Shown piece by piece: positions 21,984 through 33,081 of a DNA stretch of 64,000 nucleotides. This stretch comes from Semisulcospira habei (taxonomy: Eukaryota; Mollusca; Gastropoda; Semisulcospiridae), in assembly GCA_036245525.1 (NCBI GenBank), contig BTPG01000004.1, positions 215,263,722 to 215,327,721 on the forward strand. The letters run 5' to 3'. The notes beneath the pieces are model-generated. The model was not told where the DNA came from, made no database searches, and saw only the letters and a program-made list of their open reading frames with translations. Both the position numbers and the translations under genes were made by a program. The stretch's first letter is position 1. The number at the start of each line of letters is the position of its first letter.

Positions 21984-22613
21984 GCCATTCTTTGGAGCTA
22001 GGGTGACAGATGAAGGATAAAAACCAGAAATACCGTCGAGGATTGATGAGACAACAGCAGACTGACAAGATTGAAGACCATATGGAAGGTCAGAAGGATC
22101 ACACTCTGCTCCAAGATCAGACTGATGCGCTCCTTAGTCATTTCAGTGTTCCTACATGCCTGTGAGTCATGGACCCTCACAGCAGACATTGAAAGGAGGA
22201 TACAAGCCACTGAAATGAGATGTTTTCGAAGACTGCTTGGCATTTCATACAGAGGTCACATCACGAACCAGGAAGTGGGAAGCAGAATCAGGCAAGCCAT
22301 AGGACCCTATTAGCCACTGTGAAAAAACGCAACCTGAAGTGGTATGGGCATGTCAAGCGTTCAGCAGGGCTTGCCAAAACAGTCCTGCAAGGCACGGTGC
22401 AAGGTGGACGAAGGAGAGGAAGACAGAGAAAACGATGAGAGGACAATATCTTTGAGTGGACAGGACTGAAGCTGGGCGATAGTCTAAGAATAGCAGAGAA
22501 CAGAGACGAAAAAAAAAAAAAAAAAAAAAAAAAAAATAATGGAGGGAGCTGGTTGAGAAGTCAGCAGTGGTGACCCAACGGTCGGCAAGACTACGCGATA
22601 TAGATAGATAGAA
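21984..22613 (+). mobile_element. Truncated RTE LINE 3' fragment inserted in the I-like LINE
   Basis: It corresponds to the last third of the RTE ORF (SLVISVFLHACESWTLTAD; QATEMRCFRRLLGISYR) with frameshifts and ends in a GATA-type tail. The 9-bp duplication acaatatga flanks it at 21975-21983 and 22614-22622. A run of about 28 A (22509-22536) interrupts a place where related copies have none. Confidence 0.88.
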
Positions 22614-23092
22614 ACAATATGACGCGATAACGAATAAAGTCCAAACTACGTTATACATTAGAGATGACCTACAATATTCGTCACTATATATGTACACTAT
22701 AACCAAAGATATAACTGATATCTATATAGATCACTGGGGCCATGGTAAAATTTAATAATCAAGATACTTTAAATGTGATATCCGTATACCTACCTAGAGG
22801 GCCAAAAGATGACAACACTGACTGGCTAAAATATACTGATTCTCAGCAGACAACTTCCAGTCAATGGATGGTCCTAGGAGACTTCAATGCTCATGCACCT
22901 TTCTGGGAGTCTAGATGTACGATTGTAATAAGCAATCGTCTAGCACAAAATATTTCCGACTCATTTTAAATGATGGTAGAATCACTAGAATCCCAGATGT
23001 ATATACCCATAAAGCATCTGCTATTGATATATCACTAGTACGCCCAAACTTGGCAACAAATTGCACTTGGATCACTGAGGAAGATTGTTTGA

Positions 23093-23480
23093 TTTATTGA
23101 TTGATTGTACATTGCTTAACGTCCCGACAGCAACAAGGCTTTCTCAGGACGTGCCTGCACTGCTTGTGAAAAAAAATAAACAGAACATTGAATGTATGTC
23201 GCCAGCCGGTCAAATACGTTAAATAAACCTAACACATGGGGCCTAAATAAAGCTAAGACCATTTAGCAACACACATCCAATATCAAGAGCTACAGGCAGT
23301 GCAGACAGTAGGGAGAGTTTTAAAAAGGCAAATACAGGTGAATGGACAAAGGGTAGACAGAAACACATGCCCCAGAATAGAGAGAGAAAAACCCACCCTG
23401 TGGGGCTGACCAGGGTGACCCTGGGAACTAAAAAATACCTAACCCCACCCAAGTCCCCCAGGGCAGACCCGGGTGGGGGG
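23093..23480 (-). mobile_element. SINE family C5, copy 3
   Basis: A complete copy of about 388 bp with the 15-bp duplication aggaagattgtttga at 23078-23092 and 23481-23495. Its ends define the family: on the minus strand it runs from CCCCCACCCGGGTCTGCC to a tail of ATCA repeats. It interrupts the endonuclease domain of the I-like LINE between WITEEDCL and RSDHLPI. Confidence 0.96.
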
Positions 23481-23717
23481 AGGAAGATTGTTTGAGAAGT
23501 GATCATCTCCCAATCATAATACAATTAAAAGTTAAAAAAAAAGAGATGAATATTACAATATTGAGGACAGAATACCAAAGTATAAGTATAACAATGCTAA
23601 TTGGGAACTGTATGAGACAGTCTTGTCCCATAACATTGCAAGTATTGAACATGAAATTATGGATACATTTTACGGAAATATTACAAAAGCTGTACTTTCT
23701 GCTGCGGAGACGTCTAT

Positions 23718-26700
23718 CATCATCATCATCAGTCCCTTGCCCGAACTGGGCGTTGGGGGGACTGAAAGGCAGCAGCAACAGACAGTGCTCTCCACTGAGT
23801 TCTATTTTGGGCGGTGGCAAGCAAGTCTGGCATCTCGAGTTCAGTCCATTCTTTTATGTTTGTGACCCAACTCTTTCTCTGACGACCTCGCCGACGACTT
23901 CCTTCGAGAGTGCCTTGGAGGATAGTCTTGGACAAGGTGTTGTGTCGGGTCACGTGGCCAAACCAAGCAAGCTTGCGCCGTTTCACGGTTGCCAGAAGGG
24001 GTTCATGTGGGCCCACCAGGGAAGTGACGATGCTCCGTACATATTCGTTGGTCTTGTGCTCGCGGTACGAGATGCGGAGCAACTTCCTCAGGCACTTGTT
24101 CTCAAAGGCCTGGATTTTCTTTTCTGAGTCTGCAAGCAGTGTCCAAGTCTCACAGCCGTAGAGTAGAATAGACACTACGAGGGACTTGTAAAGCCTGTAC
24201 TTGATGGTGAAGCTGATGGAGTTACTTCGCCATATCCTGTCCAGCCTGGCCATTGCGGATGTTGCTGTACCTATCCTGATACGGATCTCTGCTATGCAAC
24301 TACCGTCTTTGGACAGGGTGGCTCCCAAGTACTTGAAGCTATTGACCTCTTCTAGCTTCTGGCCGTTCATGTGAATGTTGCTGCTGCTGTCGCTTGTGGT
24401 GTTGATCATCACTTTGCTTTTATCCGTACTGATCTCCATGCCATAAGACCCTGCGCTACTTGAAAGTTTGTCTGTCAGGTTTTGGAGCTCACTATTGCTG
24501 CCTGCCATGAGGTCAATGTCGTCTGCGAATCGAAGATTGCACAGGGATCTGCCACCAATAGAGATTGAAGTATGGTGGTCGTGGAGGGTTTCCTGCATGA
24601 TCTTCTCCAGGAATATGTTGAAAAGGACAGGAGAGAGCAGGCATCCTTGACGGACACCGATCGTCGTCCTGAAGAACTCGCCTGACTGATTGTTAAGTAG
24701 AACCGCGCTGCAGGCGTTCTTGTAAAGCGCTTCTATCATTTGGATCAGTCCCTCCTCTATGTTGAACGATCTCATGACTTGCCAGAGTCCGTCGTGCCAG
24801 ACGCGATCAAATGCTTTCCTGAAATCAATGAAGTTGTGGTAGAGTTCGCGCTGATGCTGCAGATGTTTCTCGATCAGGACGCGGCAGTTGAAAATCTGCT
24901 CTACAGTGCTTCTTCCAACTCTGAAGCCAGCCTGTTCTTCTGCCAGCAGTTCCTCGGCGAAAGCTTTGAGGCGGTTGAGAATGATTCTAAGCATTACTTT
25001 GCTAGGGTGACTTATCAGACTGATAGTTCTGTAGTTCTGGCACTGTTTCAGGTTTCCTTTCTTGGGGAGCGGGATCACTAGAGACTGTGTCCATTCTACT
25101 GGCCATTTCTTTTGCTCCCAGATCTTTTGACAGAGTGTAGTGAGGACCTTCGTTGTTACTTCTCCTCCATGTTTCAACAGTTCAGCAGGTACGTTGTCTA
25201 CACCTGGAGACTTTCCTCCCTTCAGGCCGCGTACGGCTGCTTCCACCTCTTCAGCTAACACTGGCAGGTCTTCAGCCTTCCTGGCCCCAGCCTGGTTGTT
25301 TTGGAGGATGCTGGTGTCTGGCTCAGCCTTGTAGTTATACAAGTCTCGGCAGTACTCAGTCCATCTGTTTAGTACAGCAGTGTTTTCCGTAAGGAGTTGG
25401 CCGCTGCTGTCTTCGATGACTGTGGCTGTTCGCTGTTGAGTCTTGGTGAGGGTCCTTAGCGTTTCATAAGCCTTCTTGCTGTTGCCGTTTGCCATGCCCT
25501 CTTCCACGCTACAACACTGGTCTTCAATCCAATCTTCTTTGGCTTCTTTCATCCTCTTCCTGATCTTCTTGTTGACAAGTCTGTACTTGTTTGCTGATGT
25601 GAGGTCTTGGCCTCTCTTTTTCTTCCAGGCTCTCCTCTCATCACAGAGATCGAGGATGTCATCGGTGACCCAGGGCTGTTTGTGCTTCCTCTGCTTCCCC
25701 AGCACTTCTTCTGCTGTAGAAAGTAACACCTCTTTTATATTTCCAGCAAGGGTGTCTACGTCACAGTCCAAAGTAGCCAAGGCTGCAAATCTGCCTCCCA
25801 CCTGGGCTTGGAAGAGCTCTTCTACTTCCGGGTCTTTTAGCTTCTGGAGGTCGAATCTGATGCGAGGGCTCTTGCTATCTCGTTTCAATGCCAGCTTCAA
25901 CTTGAGGCTAGTAAGGACGAGGTTGTGGTCGCTGCCAATATCAGCGCCAGGAAAGGACCTCGTTTGTGCTTTGTTAATGCTGGATTTGAATCGTCGAGGC
26001 AGCAAGATGAAGTCAATCTGGTTATGGACCAGGCCTCCTGGCGATTGCCATGTCACTGTTCTTGACTTCTTGTGTGGATGGAGGGTATTAGCAACGGTGA
26101 GACGGTGACTCTGTGCGAACTCTAAAAGTCGCAGGCCTCTGTCGTTTGTTTCTCCAAGGCCAAACTTGCCAGCTGTTCCTGCCCATTGTTGGTAGGCGTC
26201 AGGGCCGATCTTTGCATTCCAGTCACCGAGGACAGTCAGAATGTCTTTCTTAGGTGTTTTCTTGATGATGTTGTCCAGTTGTTCGTAAAATTCTTCTAAT
26301 TCTTCATCATCATGATCTGCTGTTGGAGCGTATACTTGAATGATAGTGATGTTGTGCGGTCGGGCGGAGATGCGGATGGAGATTAGTCTGCTTGACACGG
26401 GGGTGCAGCTGATGACAGTTCCAGCCACCTCTTTCCTTACGATAAAAGCTACGCCATGTTCGTGCTTGGTTTCTTTTCCGCTGAACCAGATTTTATGGCC
26501 TTCATCTGTTGTTGTTTCTCCGAAGCCTGTCCATCGAACTTCTGCAAGTCCTACAATGTCCCAGCGATAGCGCTTCAACTCGTGGGTGAGTTCCTTCACT
26601 TTGCCGCACTGGTAGAGTGTGCGAACGTTCCAAGTTCCGATAGTTATTCCTTGCGTGGGCAGCTTGATGGTGGGTTTGGTTCCAGTAACACACTTGTCGC

Positions 26701-27054
26701 CCCCACCCTGGAGACCTCCAATGGGGTGCGCGGTCGTTCGTGATCCGGGCCCCGACCGATCCGGCATGTTATTCTTATTCTGTTGCTTGTCCATCAGTCC
26801 TTTCAATGGGCTTAGGCGAACTTGGCGGCGCCCGTCTCCTCTCCAAGTATTTCAACTGACTGAGAGACGCGTCAGCCCCTCACAACGTTTCGCCCGCCAG
26901 CAGAAGCGGTTACCGGGGTGTGGCTAGGTAAAGGACCTGGAGCCAGCTGTGAGAGTTGAGTGCCATGTGAAGACCAGTGCTCCCGCCTGCCCCAAGAGGC
27001 GCTGCTGGCTGAAAAGTCAAAGGTACTACTTCTCCATGAACACTCTACACCCCA
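23718..27054 (-). mobile_element. Full-length RTE-clade LINE with perfect TSD
   Basis: The element of 3337 bp is flanked by the 13-bp duplication cggagacgtctat at 23705-23717 and 27055-27067. On its own strand it has a 5' UTR of about 248 bp, a single ORF, almost no 3' UTR and an ATG/ATC triplet tail of about 13 bases. A very short 3' UTR with a microsatellite tail is typical of the RTE clade. It inserted in the I-like LINE in the opposite orientation. Confidence 0.96.
23729..26806 (-). CDS. RTE LINE endonuclease-reverse transcriptase, 1025 aa
   Basis: This protein nicks target DNA and reverse-transcribes its own RNA. The APE/EEP endonuclease occupies about residues 53-305: TWNVRT with N60, E89 in LAEVRW, Y159, GDWNAKIG with D195 and N197, D265 in QIDFIL and SDH at 292-294. 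The reverse transcriptase spans about residues 520-840: SLVIPLPKKG, EQAGFRVGRS, FIDFRKAFD with D661, GVRQGCLLSP and FADD at 760-763. A conserved C-terminal part follows (RISYREHKTNEYV; RRRGRQRKSW). All catalytic residues I can identify are present and the frame has no stop, so the copy may be recent or still active. It is not a host gene, although database homologues are often mislabelled craniofacial development protein 2-like. Confidence 0.96.
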   Translation of the reverse strand: MKGLMDKQQNKNNMPDRSGPGSRTTAHPIGGLQGGGDKCVTGTKPTIKLPTQGITIGTWNVRTLYQCGKVKELTHELKRYRWDIVGLAEVRWTGFGETTTDEGHKIWFSGKETKHEHGVAFIVRKEVAGTVISCTPVSSRLISIRISARPHNITIIQVYAPTADHDDEELEEFYEQLDNIIKKTPKKDILTVLGDWNAKIGPDAYQQWAGTAGKFGLGETNDRGLRLLEFAQSHRLTVANTLHPHKKSRTVTWQSPGGLVHNQIDFILLPRRFKSSINKAQTRSFPGADIGSDHNLVLTSLKLKLALKRDSKSPRIRFDLQKLKDPEVEELFQAQVGGRFAALATLDCDVDTLAGNIKEVLLSTAEEVLGKQRKHKQPWVTDDILDLCDERRAWKKKRGQDLTSANKYRLVNKKIRKRMKEAKEDWIEDQCCSVEEGMANGNSKKAYETLRTLTKTQQRTATVIEDSSGQLLTENTAVLNRWTEYCRDLYNYKAEPDTSILQNNQAGARKAEDLPVLAEEVEAAVRGLKGGKSPGVDNVPAELLKHGGEVTTKVLTTLCQKIWEQKKWPVEWTQSLVIPLPKKGNLKQCQNYRTISLISHPSKVMLRIILNRLKAFAEELLAEEQAGFRVGRSTVEQIFNCRVLIEKHLQHQRELYHNFIDFRKAFDRVWHDGLWQVMRSFNIEEGLIQMIEALYKNACSAVLLNNQSGEFFRTTIGVRQGCLLSPVLFNIFLEKIMQETLHDHHTSISIGGRSLCNLRFADDIDLMAGSNSELQNLTDKLSSSAGSYGMEISTDKSKVMINTTSDSSSNIHMNGQKLEEVNSFKYLGATLSKDGSCIAEIRIRIGTATSAMARLDRIWRSNSISFTIKYRLYKSLVVSILLYGCETWTLLADSEKKIQAFENKCLRKLLRISYREHKTNEYVRSIVTSLVGPHEPLLATVKRRKLAWFGHVTRHNTLSKTILQGTLEGSRRRGRQRKSWVTNIKEWTELEMPDLLATAQNRTQWRALSVAAAFQSPQRPVRARD

Positions 27055-27206
27055 CGGAGACGTCTATGCCAAAATGCAAAGGAAAATCAAAAGGAAAATA
27101 TTCATTCAATAATTGGTAGAATAAAGAATGTGAACAAGCAGTAAATAATAAGAAGTAACACTTTAAAATATCGGTAAGAAATAAATCTGAAGACAACTTT
27201 AGTGAA

Positions 27207-29400
27207 ATGAAGAAAACAAAAATACAATGTAACAGAATAGTTTCAAGAGCCCAAAAGCATCACTGGGCTGAGTTCTGTAAAAATGAAGTGTCTGAATCGA
27301 AAGATACACATAAGGTTTGGAAAAAAATATCAGAATTAAAAAATGGATACAAATTGTATCCGATAGCAGTAGAAGGTAACACATTTCCTAGTGCAGTAAA
27401 TAAAGCGGAGGCCTTTGTTAATATGTTTGCAGAAAGCAGCCTCACATCAAGTCTTAGTTTACCAAACATAAATATTAGCAAACAAGAAGAAGTAAAAGCA
27501 GAATATCAAAATCCAGTTTCTAATTATTCTCTCTACATAAATGCTCCAATTCAATATAATGAATTTCTAGATGCTTTACAGTCGTTTGCAAATAACTCTA
27601 GTGCAGTGAGTATAGATGAAATTTCTTACAAACTACTTCATCATTTACCTGAACCGTGGAAAAAAAGTACTACATAATTACACAAAAATGTTGATTTAAT
27701 GTATCTCTTCCTACTATCTGGAAGCAGTCAGTAGTAGTTCCAGTACTCAATTCGGGTAAAACACGTACATTGATTAGTAGTTATAGACCTATTGCACCAA
27801 CATCACAAGCTTGCAAAGTAATGGAAAAGATTATTTTAAGTCGGCTATTTCATTACTATGAAAAACAGAATATAATTCCAGTTAATCAAGCTGGTTTTCG
27901 GAAAGGTAGATGTACGACAGACAATTTAGTTAAACTCACAAATAACATTTAAAAAAATGTCAACAAACTTTTTTGACGTAAAAAAGGCTTATGATAGTGT
28001 TTGGCATGCTATATTTTTATATACAGAATAAAACAGATTGGAATAACCGGGTTTATGTATGAGTACATTAAAAGTTTTTTTGACTGAAAGATTTGTCTGC
28101 ACCAAAGTTGGTAAAAGTTATTCAACCTTTAAGAAAATAAATAGATTCCTCAGGGATCGATAATTTTACCCTTACTATTCACTGTGTTAATTTACGACCT
28201 CCAAAAATCTCTATCACAGAACACAACTGTGGCACAATATGCAGATGATATTGCTATATGGATAAACATTAATCTCAGAAAATGTACCCCAAAACGAATC
28301 GTAGATTACGTTCAATAGATTTATCAGATTGAATTGGAAAAATTATTAAACTATATGAAAGAAAATGACCTAGAACTATCTGGGGAAAAAACATGTCTAA
28401 TGCTTTTCAATAATGGGGAAAGTGCTAAAACATTACCTAAATTTTCCCTAAACGGGACATCTTTAAACTATCAACAGAGTGTAAAGTTTTTAGGAGTACA
28501 TTTTACATAAAACTTATCTTGGAGAATTCATATTGATGACATATTAAATAAAGCAAGAAAAGGACTTAACCTGTTCAAAATTACAAACTCACAACCATGG
28601 AGTCAGGACATTCAAACATGTTTACACCTTGGTACATCTTTAGTTCGATCAACACTTATGTATGGTCAGGAAGTCTACTTTACTGTCCCAGCCACACTTG
28701 CAAAGAAACTGCAAAGCATTGATGTAAAGCAGTTAAATTAGCCCTTGGAGTGCCAGTTCATACTAATACTGTAAAAGCCTGTAAAGAAGCAGGTATTCTA
28801 TCTTTATCTGACCAACGTAAATTAGCAACTACAAAATACATTGTCCGAAGCTTGTCCGTCAAAACTTTAGTACGAAAAGGCATTTTTAGACGCAGATGTG
28901 GATTTTCAGAAGAGCGCGCAAACAATCCCGTATCTTATACCTATATGCAACTATGTCAAAGATGCTATAGAAAACTACAATATAGATATCAAGTCTATAC
29001 CAGTTTTGCCAGTAACACCTATTATACCTCCTAGGGAACACATTAAAGCTAATTTCGATATAGATTACACAGGTTTGAAACAAGATGAGGATGTAAACGT
29101 TTTAGCAAATTTATTAAAAGAAAAATTACAGAAAACATATTTTAAACATTTGAAAAATTTCACAGATATATGGTTCTGTCCTAGATTCTTTAGACTGTGG
29201 AGCAGGCTTTGTTATTCCCGATCTCAAAGTAAAGAAATCTTTTATCTCAGTAAAGGATTTTCTATATTTACGTCTGAACTGTATGCAATTCTCATGGCAC
29301 TGCATTATATTCAACTTATACCTTCTGATATATATTCAGCATTTTGATTTGTGTTGATTCTAAATCTGTCCTAAATAGTCTAAAAAGCTGGGATTATAAA
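27207..29400 (+). pseudogene. I-like LINE RT, RNase H region (broken frames)
   Basis: Successive frames give ISELKNGYKLYPIAVEG, YRPIAPTSQACKVMEKII, NQAGFRKGRCTTDNLVKL, KKAYDSVWHAIF, IPQGSIILPLLF-like and QYADDIAIWI segments, then SVKFLGVHFT. From about 29150 an RNase H-like region follows (DCGAGFVIPDLK; FTSELYAILMALHYIQLIP; CVDSKSVLNSLKSWD). At least eight frameshifts or stops separate them. The RNase H catalytic pattern (D ... E ... D) is recognisable, but the frame is too decayed for certainty. Confidence 0.8.
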
Positions 29401-29604
29401 ACAAGAAAAGTGTTAGTATATGAAATAAAAAACATAATTATTATAAGCTGTATTATGTCCAGAGGAATAGGGGTATATTTATTTTTGGAAACCCTCACAC
29501 TGCGAAATTTATTGGAATGAAATTTGTGATAGACAAGCAAAAAAGGGAGGTATAAATAGAGAAAACTCAGCAGTTTGTAATATAATGCAATTATCTCTAC
29601 ATGA

Positions 29605-30333
29605 TTGATTGATTGATTGTACATTGCTTAACGTTCCGACAGCAACAAGGCTTTCTCAGGACGTAAGCAATCCAGACCAAAAAGGTGACTGCCAAGCGTG
29701 TAAAATGCAAAGAAGTACCCAACGGAGAAAGAAACACGCTTAGAAAAGACGGGTACAACACAATTTATTAATATTTCGGGTAAATACCCTTTGTCAAAAT
29801 AGACAAACAAACAAACAGAGATTTTAGCCGCTACTTATCTTCATTCTGAGGCCACATTCCTTCTGCGAATGAAGATAAGTAGCGGCTAATTTCTCTGTTT
29901 GTTTGTTTGTCTATTTTGACAAAGGGTATTTACCCGAATAAATTGTGTTGTACTCGTCTTTTCTAAGCGTGTTTCTTTCTCCGTTGGGTACTTCTTTCTC
30001 AGAACGTGCCTGCACTGCTTGTAAAAAAAACCTAAACAGAACATTTAATGTATGTCGCCAGCCGGTCAAATACGTTAAATAAACCTAGCACATGGGGCCT
30101 AAATAAAGCTAAGACCATTTAGCAACACACATCCAATATCAAGAGCTACAGGCAGTGCAGACAGTAGGGAGAGTTTTAAAAAGGCAAATATAGGTGAATG
30201 GACAAAGGGTAGACAGAAACACATGCCCCAGAATTGAGAGGAAAACCCACCCTGTGGGGCTGACCAGGGTGACCCTGGGAACTAAAAAGTAGTTAAACCA
30301 ACCCAAGTCCCCTGGGGCAGACCCGGGTGGGGG
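29605..30333 (-). mobile_element. SINE family C5, copy 4, split by a foldback element
   Basis: The 13-bp duplication tatctctacatga lies at 29592-29604 and 30334-30346. The SINE sequence is interrupted after 29650 and resumes after 29993. Like copy 3 it inserted in the I-like LINE. Confidence 0.93.
29665..29993. mobile_element. Foldback element, 329 bp, inside a SINE
   Basis: The left arm runs from 'gcaatccagaccaaaaagg' to about 29855. The right arm (about 29868-29993) is its reverse complement but lacks the outermost 45 bases or so. A 14-bp duplication ctttctcagRacgt (one mismatch) flanks it at 29651-29664 and 29994-30007. Each arm includes 'gggtatttaccc', which is followed in right-arm orientation by GAA. 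Related pieces are at 1-23, 53390-53557 and 62080-62271. Confidence 0.88.
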
Positions 30334-30534
30334 TATCTCTACATGACTCTGTGCTAAGCAGTGTTTTTTTCACAAATGTGATATGAAATATACTTATCAT
30401 GTTCCCCCTTGTTCAAGAAAAACAACTTCGTTGATATACAAGTTAAGACTAAATTCTTGGAAAACAAAATTCTCAAAAGACATCAAATACGAGTGCTTAA
30501 GCCCCATCTCTGTTAAACATATAATCTGTGAATG

Positions 30535-31306
30535 TTGCTTGGTTGGTTGTACATTGCTTTTAACGTCCCGACAGCAACAAGACTTTCTCAGGAGGTGCCT
30601 GCACTGCTTGTGAAAAAAAACCCAACTAAACAGAATATTGAATGTATGTCGCCAGCCGGTCTAATACGCTAAATAAACATAAGGCCATTTTGCAACACAT
30701 CCAATATCAAGAGCTACAGACAGCGCAGACAGTATGGAGAGTATAAAAAGGAAAATACAGGAGAATGGACCAAGGGTCGACAAAACTACATGCCCCAGAA
30801 TAGTTGATTGTACATTGCTTAACGTCCCGACAGCAACAAGGCTTTCTCAGGACGTGCCTGCACTGCTTGTGAAAAAAACTAAACAGAACATTGAATGTAT
30901 GTCGCCAGCCGGTCAAATACATTAAATAAACCTAACACATGGGGCCTAAATAAAGCTAAGACCATTTAGCAACACACATCCAATATCAAGAGCTACAGGC
31001 AGTGCAGACAGTAGGGAGAGTTTGAAAAAGGCAAATACAGGTGAATGGACAAAGGGTAGACAGAAACACATGCCCCAGAATAGAGAGAAAAACCCACCCT
31101 GTGGGGCTGACCAGGGTGACCCTGGGAACTAAAAAATACCTAACCCCACCCAAGTCCCCCAGGGCAGACCCGGGTGGGGGCCCCAGAATAGAGGGGAAAA
31201 CCCACTCTGTGGGGCTGACCAGGGTGACCCTGGGAACTAAACAGTAGTTAACTCCACCCAAGTCCCCCAAGGCAGACCCGGGGAAGAGGGGGGGGGGGGG
31301 GGGGGG
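30535..31306 (-). mobile_element. SINE family C5, copy 5, split by another SINE
   Basis: The outer parts are 30535-30803 and 31181-31306. The duplication atctgtgaatg occurs at 30524-30534 and 31307-31317. Its 5' end (minus strand) has become a run of about 20 C (written as G, 31285-31306), longer than the C5 start of other copies. Confidence 0.9.
30804..31180 (-). mobile_element. SINE family C5, copy 6, nested in copy 5
   Basis: A complete 377-bp copy with the 11-bp duplication ccccagaatag at 30793-30803 and 31181-31191. The target is SINE sequence itself, so this is a SINE inside a SINE inside a LINE. Confidence 0.95.
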
Positions 31307-31605
31307 ATCTGTGAATGTCCTATTACAACGAATCTGTTGACACAAAATAACATAACAGTTGAAAAATTTGTAGAAAATATTGTACGTCATCTTACATAGA
31401 AATATTGCAATTCAAATAGTTAATATCATAATTCATAGTCCGGTTGGTAAACTATTATAATAAGTAATTTGTGTATGGGTTTGGATGTTAATTATTGCTA
31501 TTCTTTGATATTTAATAAGTTGTGTGTTTGGTTGTTGATTGTTGTTGTTGTTGTCTAATATCAACAATGTGTGAAAAGACGTTAAATAAAATCCTGAAAT
31601 TCTGA

Positions 31606-32178
31606 ACCCGCATGATTTTTCATTTGTTGAAACTTCCGGCCAATATGGCGACCGATAGAGCCAAAAATAACTGAGCTCCGACAATGTTGCTGAAAACGGG
31701 ACTAACTAAAACATCAGAATGACCAGAACAAGGCGTCAAACCCGGACAAAAACTCCTGAGGGAAACGACGAACCAAGATCGCCCCAGGACAATAGTCCAG
31801 CAGCTTTTCGCAATTTCTGCAGACTAAGTAGTTCGTCAAAAGAGTAACAATGGTTTGCAGGTACGAAACGAAAGTACTAATGCCATATAGTTTATGCATG
31901 ACAACAATATTTGTCCTTAGGATGGAGACATTTTTGTAGAAGTGTTTTTCGAAAGCTATTTTTCGATGTGAGGGAACCAGTCCTCGTACACCGCCCGGAT
32001 AAGGTGCAAGACATTTTTTGTGCATAACATTGAAAATTTCAAGCATACAAGTTACAAGTTTATTCCAGTGAGTAAATTAAAATCATCAGCAAGTAAACAT
32101 GCATACATATATACGATAAAATAAGTTTAAAAGTATTATTTTTAATGCGGTAAGCATAGTCGCGTCGCTAGTTTCAAA
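31606..32178 (+). other. Unassigned stretch, possible promoter-like site
   Basis: Around 31637-31653 the sequence 'ttccggccaatatggcgacc' resembles the YY1-type motif found at some transcription starts. The ATG there opens only 9 codons. A minus-strand open frame (31714-32046) has no recognisable domain. No repeat was assigned. Confidence 0.3.
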
Positions 32179-32226
32179 ATGGCGGTCAGCGAGAAGCCTT
32201 CTAAAGAAGTCAATCAGACGCGCACG
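32179..32226 (+). CDS. Candidate short first exon, unrecognised
   Basis: 'ttcaaaATGGCGGTC' combines a good start context with a YY1-like motif. The frame reads MAVSEKPSKEVNQTRT and then meets gttaatgaag, a weak donor. Without splicing it stops ten codons later. No later exon was found. It lies inside the inferred long intron of the EF-hand gene, on the opposite strand. Confidence 0.2.
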
Positions 32227-32940
32227 GTTAATGAAGTTTTACTTTGCTCCTGAATTGAAACAGAGATTATTATCGATTTGAACATCTTATCAACGTCAAA
32301 TACGTTATTTTTCCTGGTCTTGAAAACAGCCTTTTCCACAGAACTCGGTCTTTTGTGGGAGGAAAGCATATCGAAAGTAAACTCCCTTTGTGCATGTTGT
32401 GCAATGTGTCAGCCGACCATCTTCAACATTCTTTGGCCGGATACAACATGCATGTTGTTCGTCTGTTTTTCAGCCTAACGGCTCTAAGTGCAGGTCTGCT
32501 CTTTTTTTATTTATTTTATTAGTGGAGATGGGATTTTTAACTGGTCAAGCACACTCGTATCCGACTGGTCTTAAGCACAAGCCAGGCAGAGTGAAATCCA
32601 TCTCCGAACCGTTTCCATCAAAATCACCATGTTCAGCTAAACACCTAAATATAAAATTTTAGTTTTTGCAACCAATTCAACCAATCCGCACTCAAGTACT
32701 CACAAGGACTCTTATGATTAAGCTTTATCAGGACTGCATGAGACACAATACAGATAGTAGCCCTCTCTATTATATTACAGGTTTTATTTATTTATTTTTA
32801 TTGATTCATGTATGCATTCACTTACATATTTATTTATTATTTATCCTTTTAATTATGGATGGAAGGAATTCCTTGATGCACATGATCACTATAGTGGTAT
32901 GGTAGTGGTCACCAAGGAGAGGAAATTTGTTTTCAATATG
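32227..32940 (+). other. Unassigned AT-rich stretch
   Basis: It includes TTTA/TTTATT low-complexity DNA near 32780-32850. No exon or known repeat. Confidence 0.35.
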
Positions 32941-33081
32941 CATACATCTGTGCATATTCATAATCTATCCTTTACTTAACATGCATATTTATAGGTCCCA
33001 GGTATCCCCAACTTATTTTATTAATTTATTATTTTTTTGTTTGTTTGTGATGTATGTTTGCACATACACATCAGCATAAAA

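Larger units (their letters stand above)
21784..31605 (+). mobile_element. I-superfamily-like LINE, split by five insertions
   Basis: The LINE survives in six pieces: about 21784-21983, 22614-23092, 23481-23717, 27055-29604, 30334-30534 and 31307-31605, together about 4 kb. In order they encode an APE endonuclease (QWNCRSI; VLGDFNAHAPFWES; SDHLPI), a linker (AAETSI), reverse transcriptase (YRPIAPTSQACKVMEK; NQAGFRKGR; YADDI), an RNase H region and a C-terminal Cys/His motif (SPISVKHIICEC). Target-site duplications at each interruption allow the pieces to be placed in order. RNase H after RT points to the I/Nimb/Ingi group. Stops and frameshifts make it inactive. A 3' fragment of the same family is at 35780-36350. 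Confidence 0.9.

Noticed and set aside
23492..24127. 211-codon plus-strand ORF
   Set aside because: It is the antisense shadow of the RTE LINE joined to a short piece of the I-like LINE.
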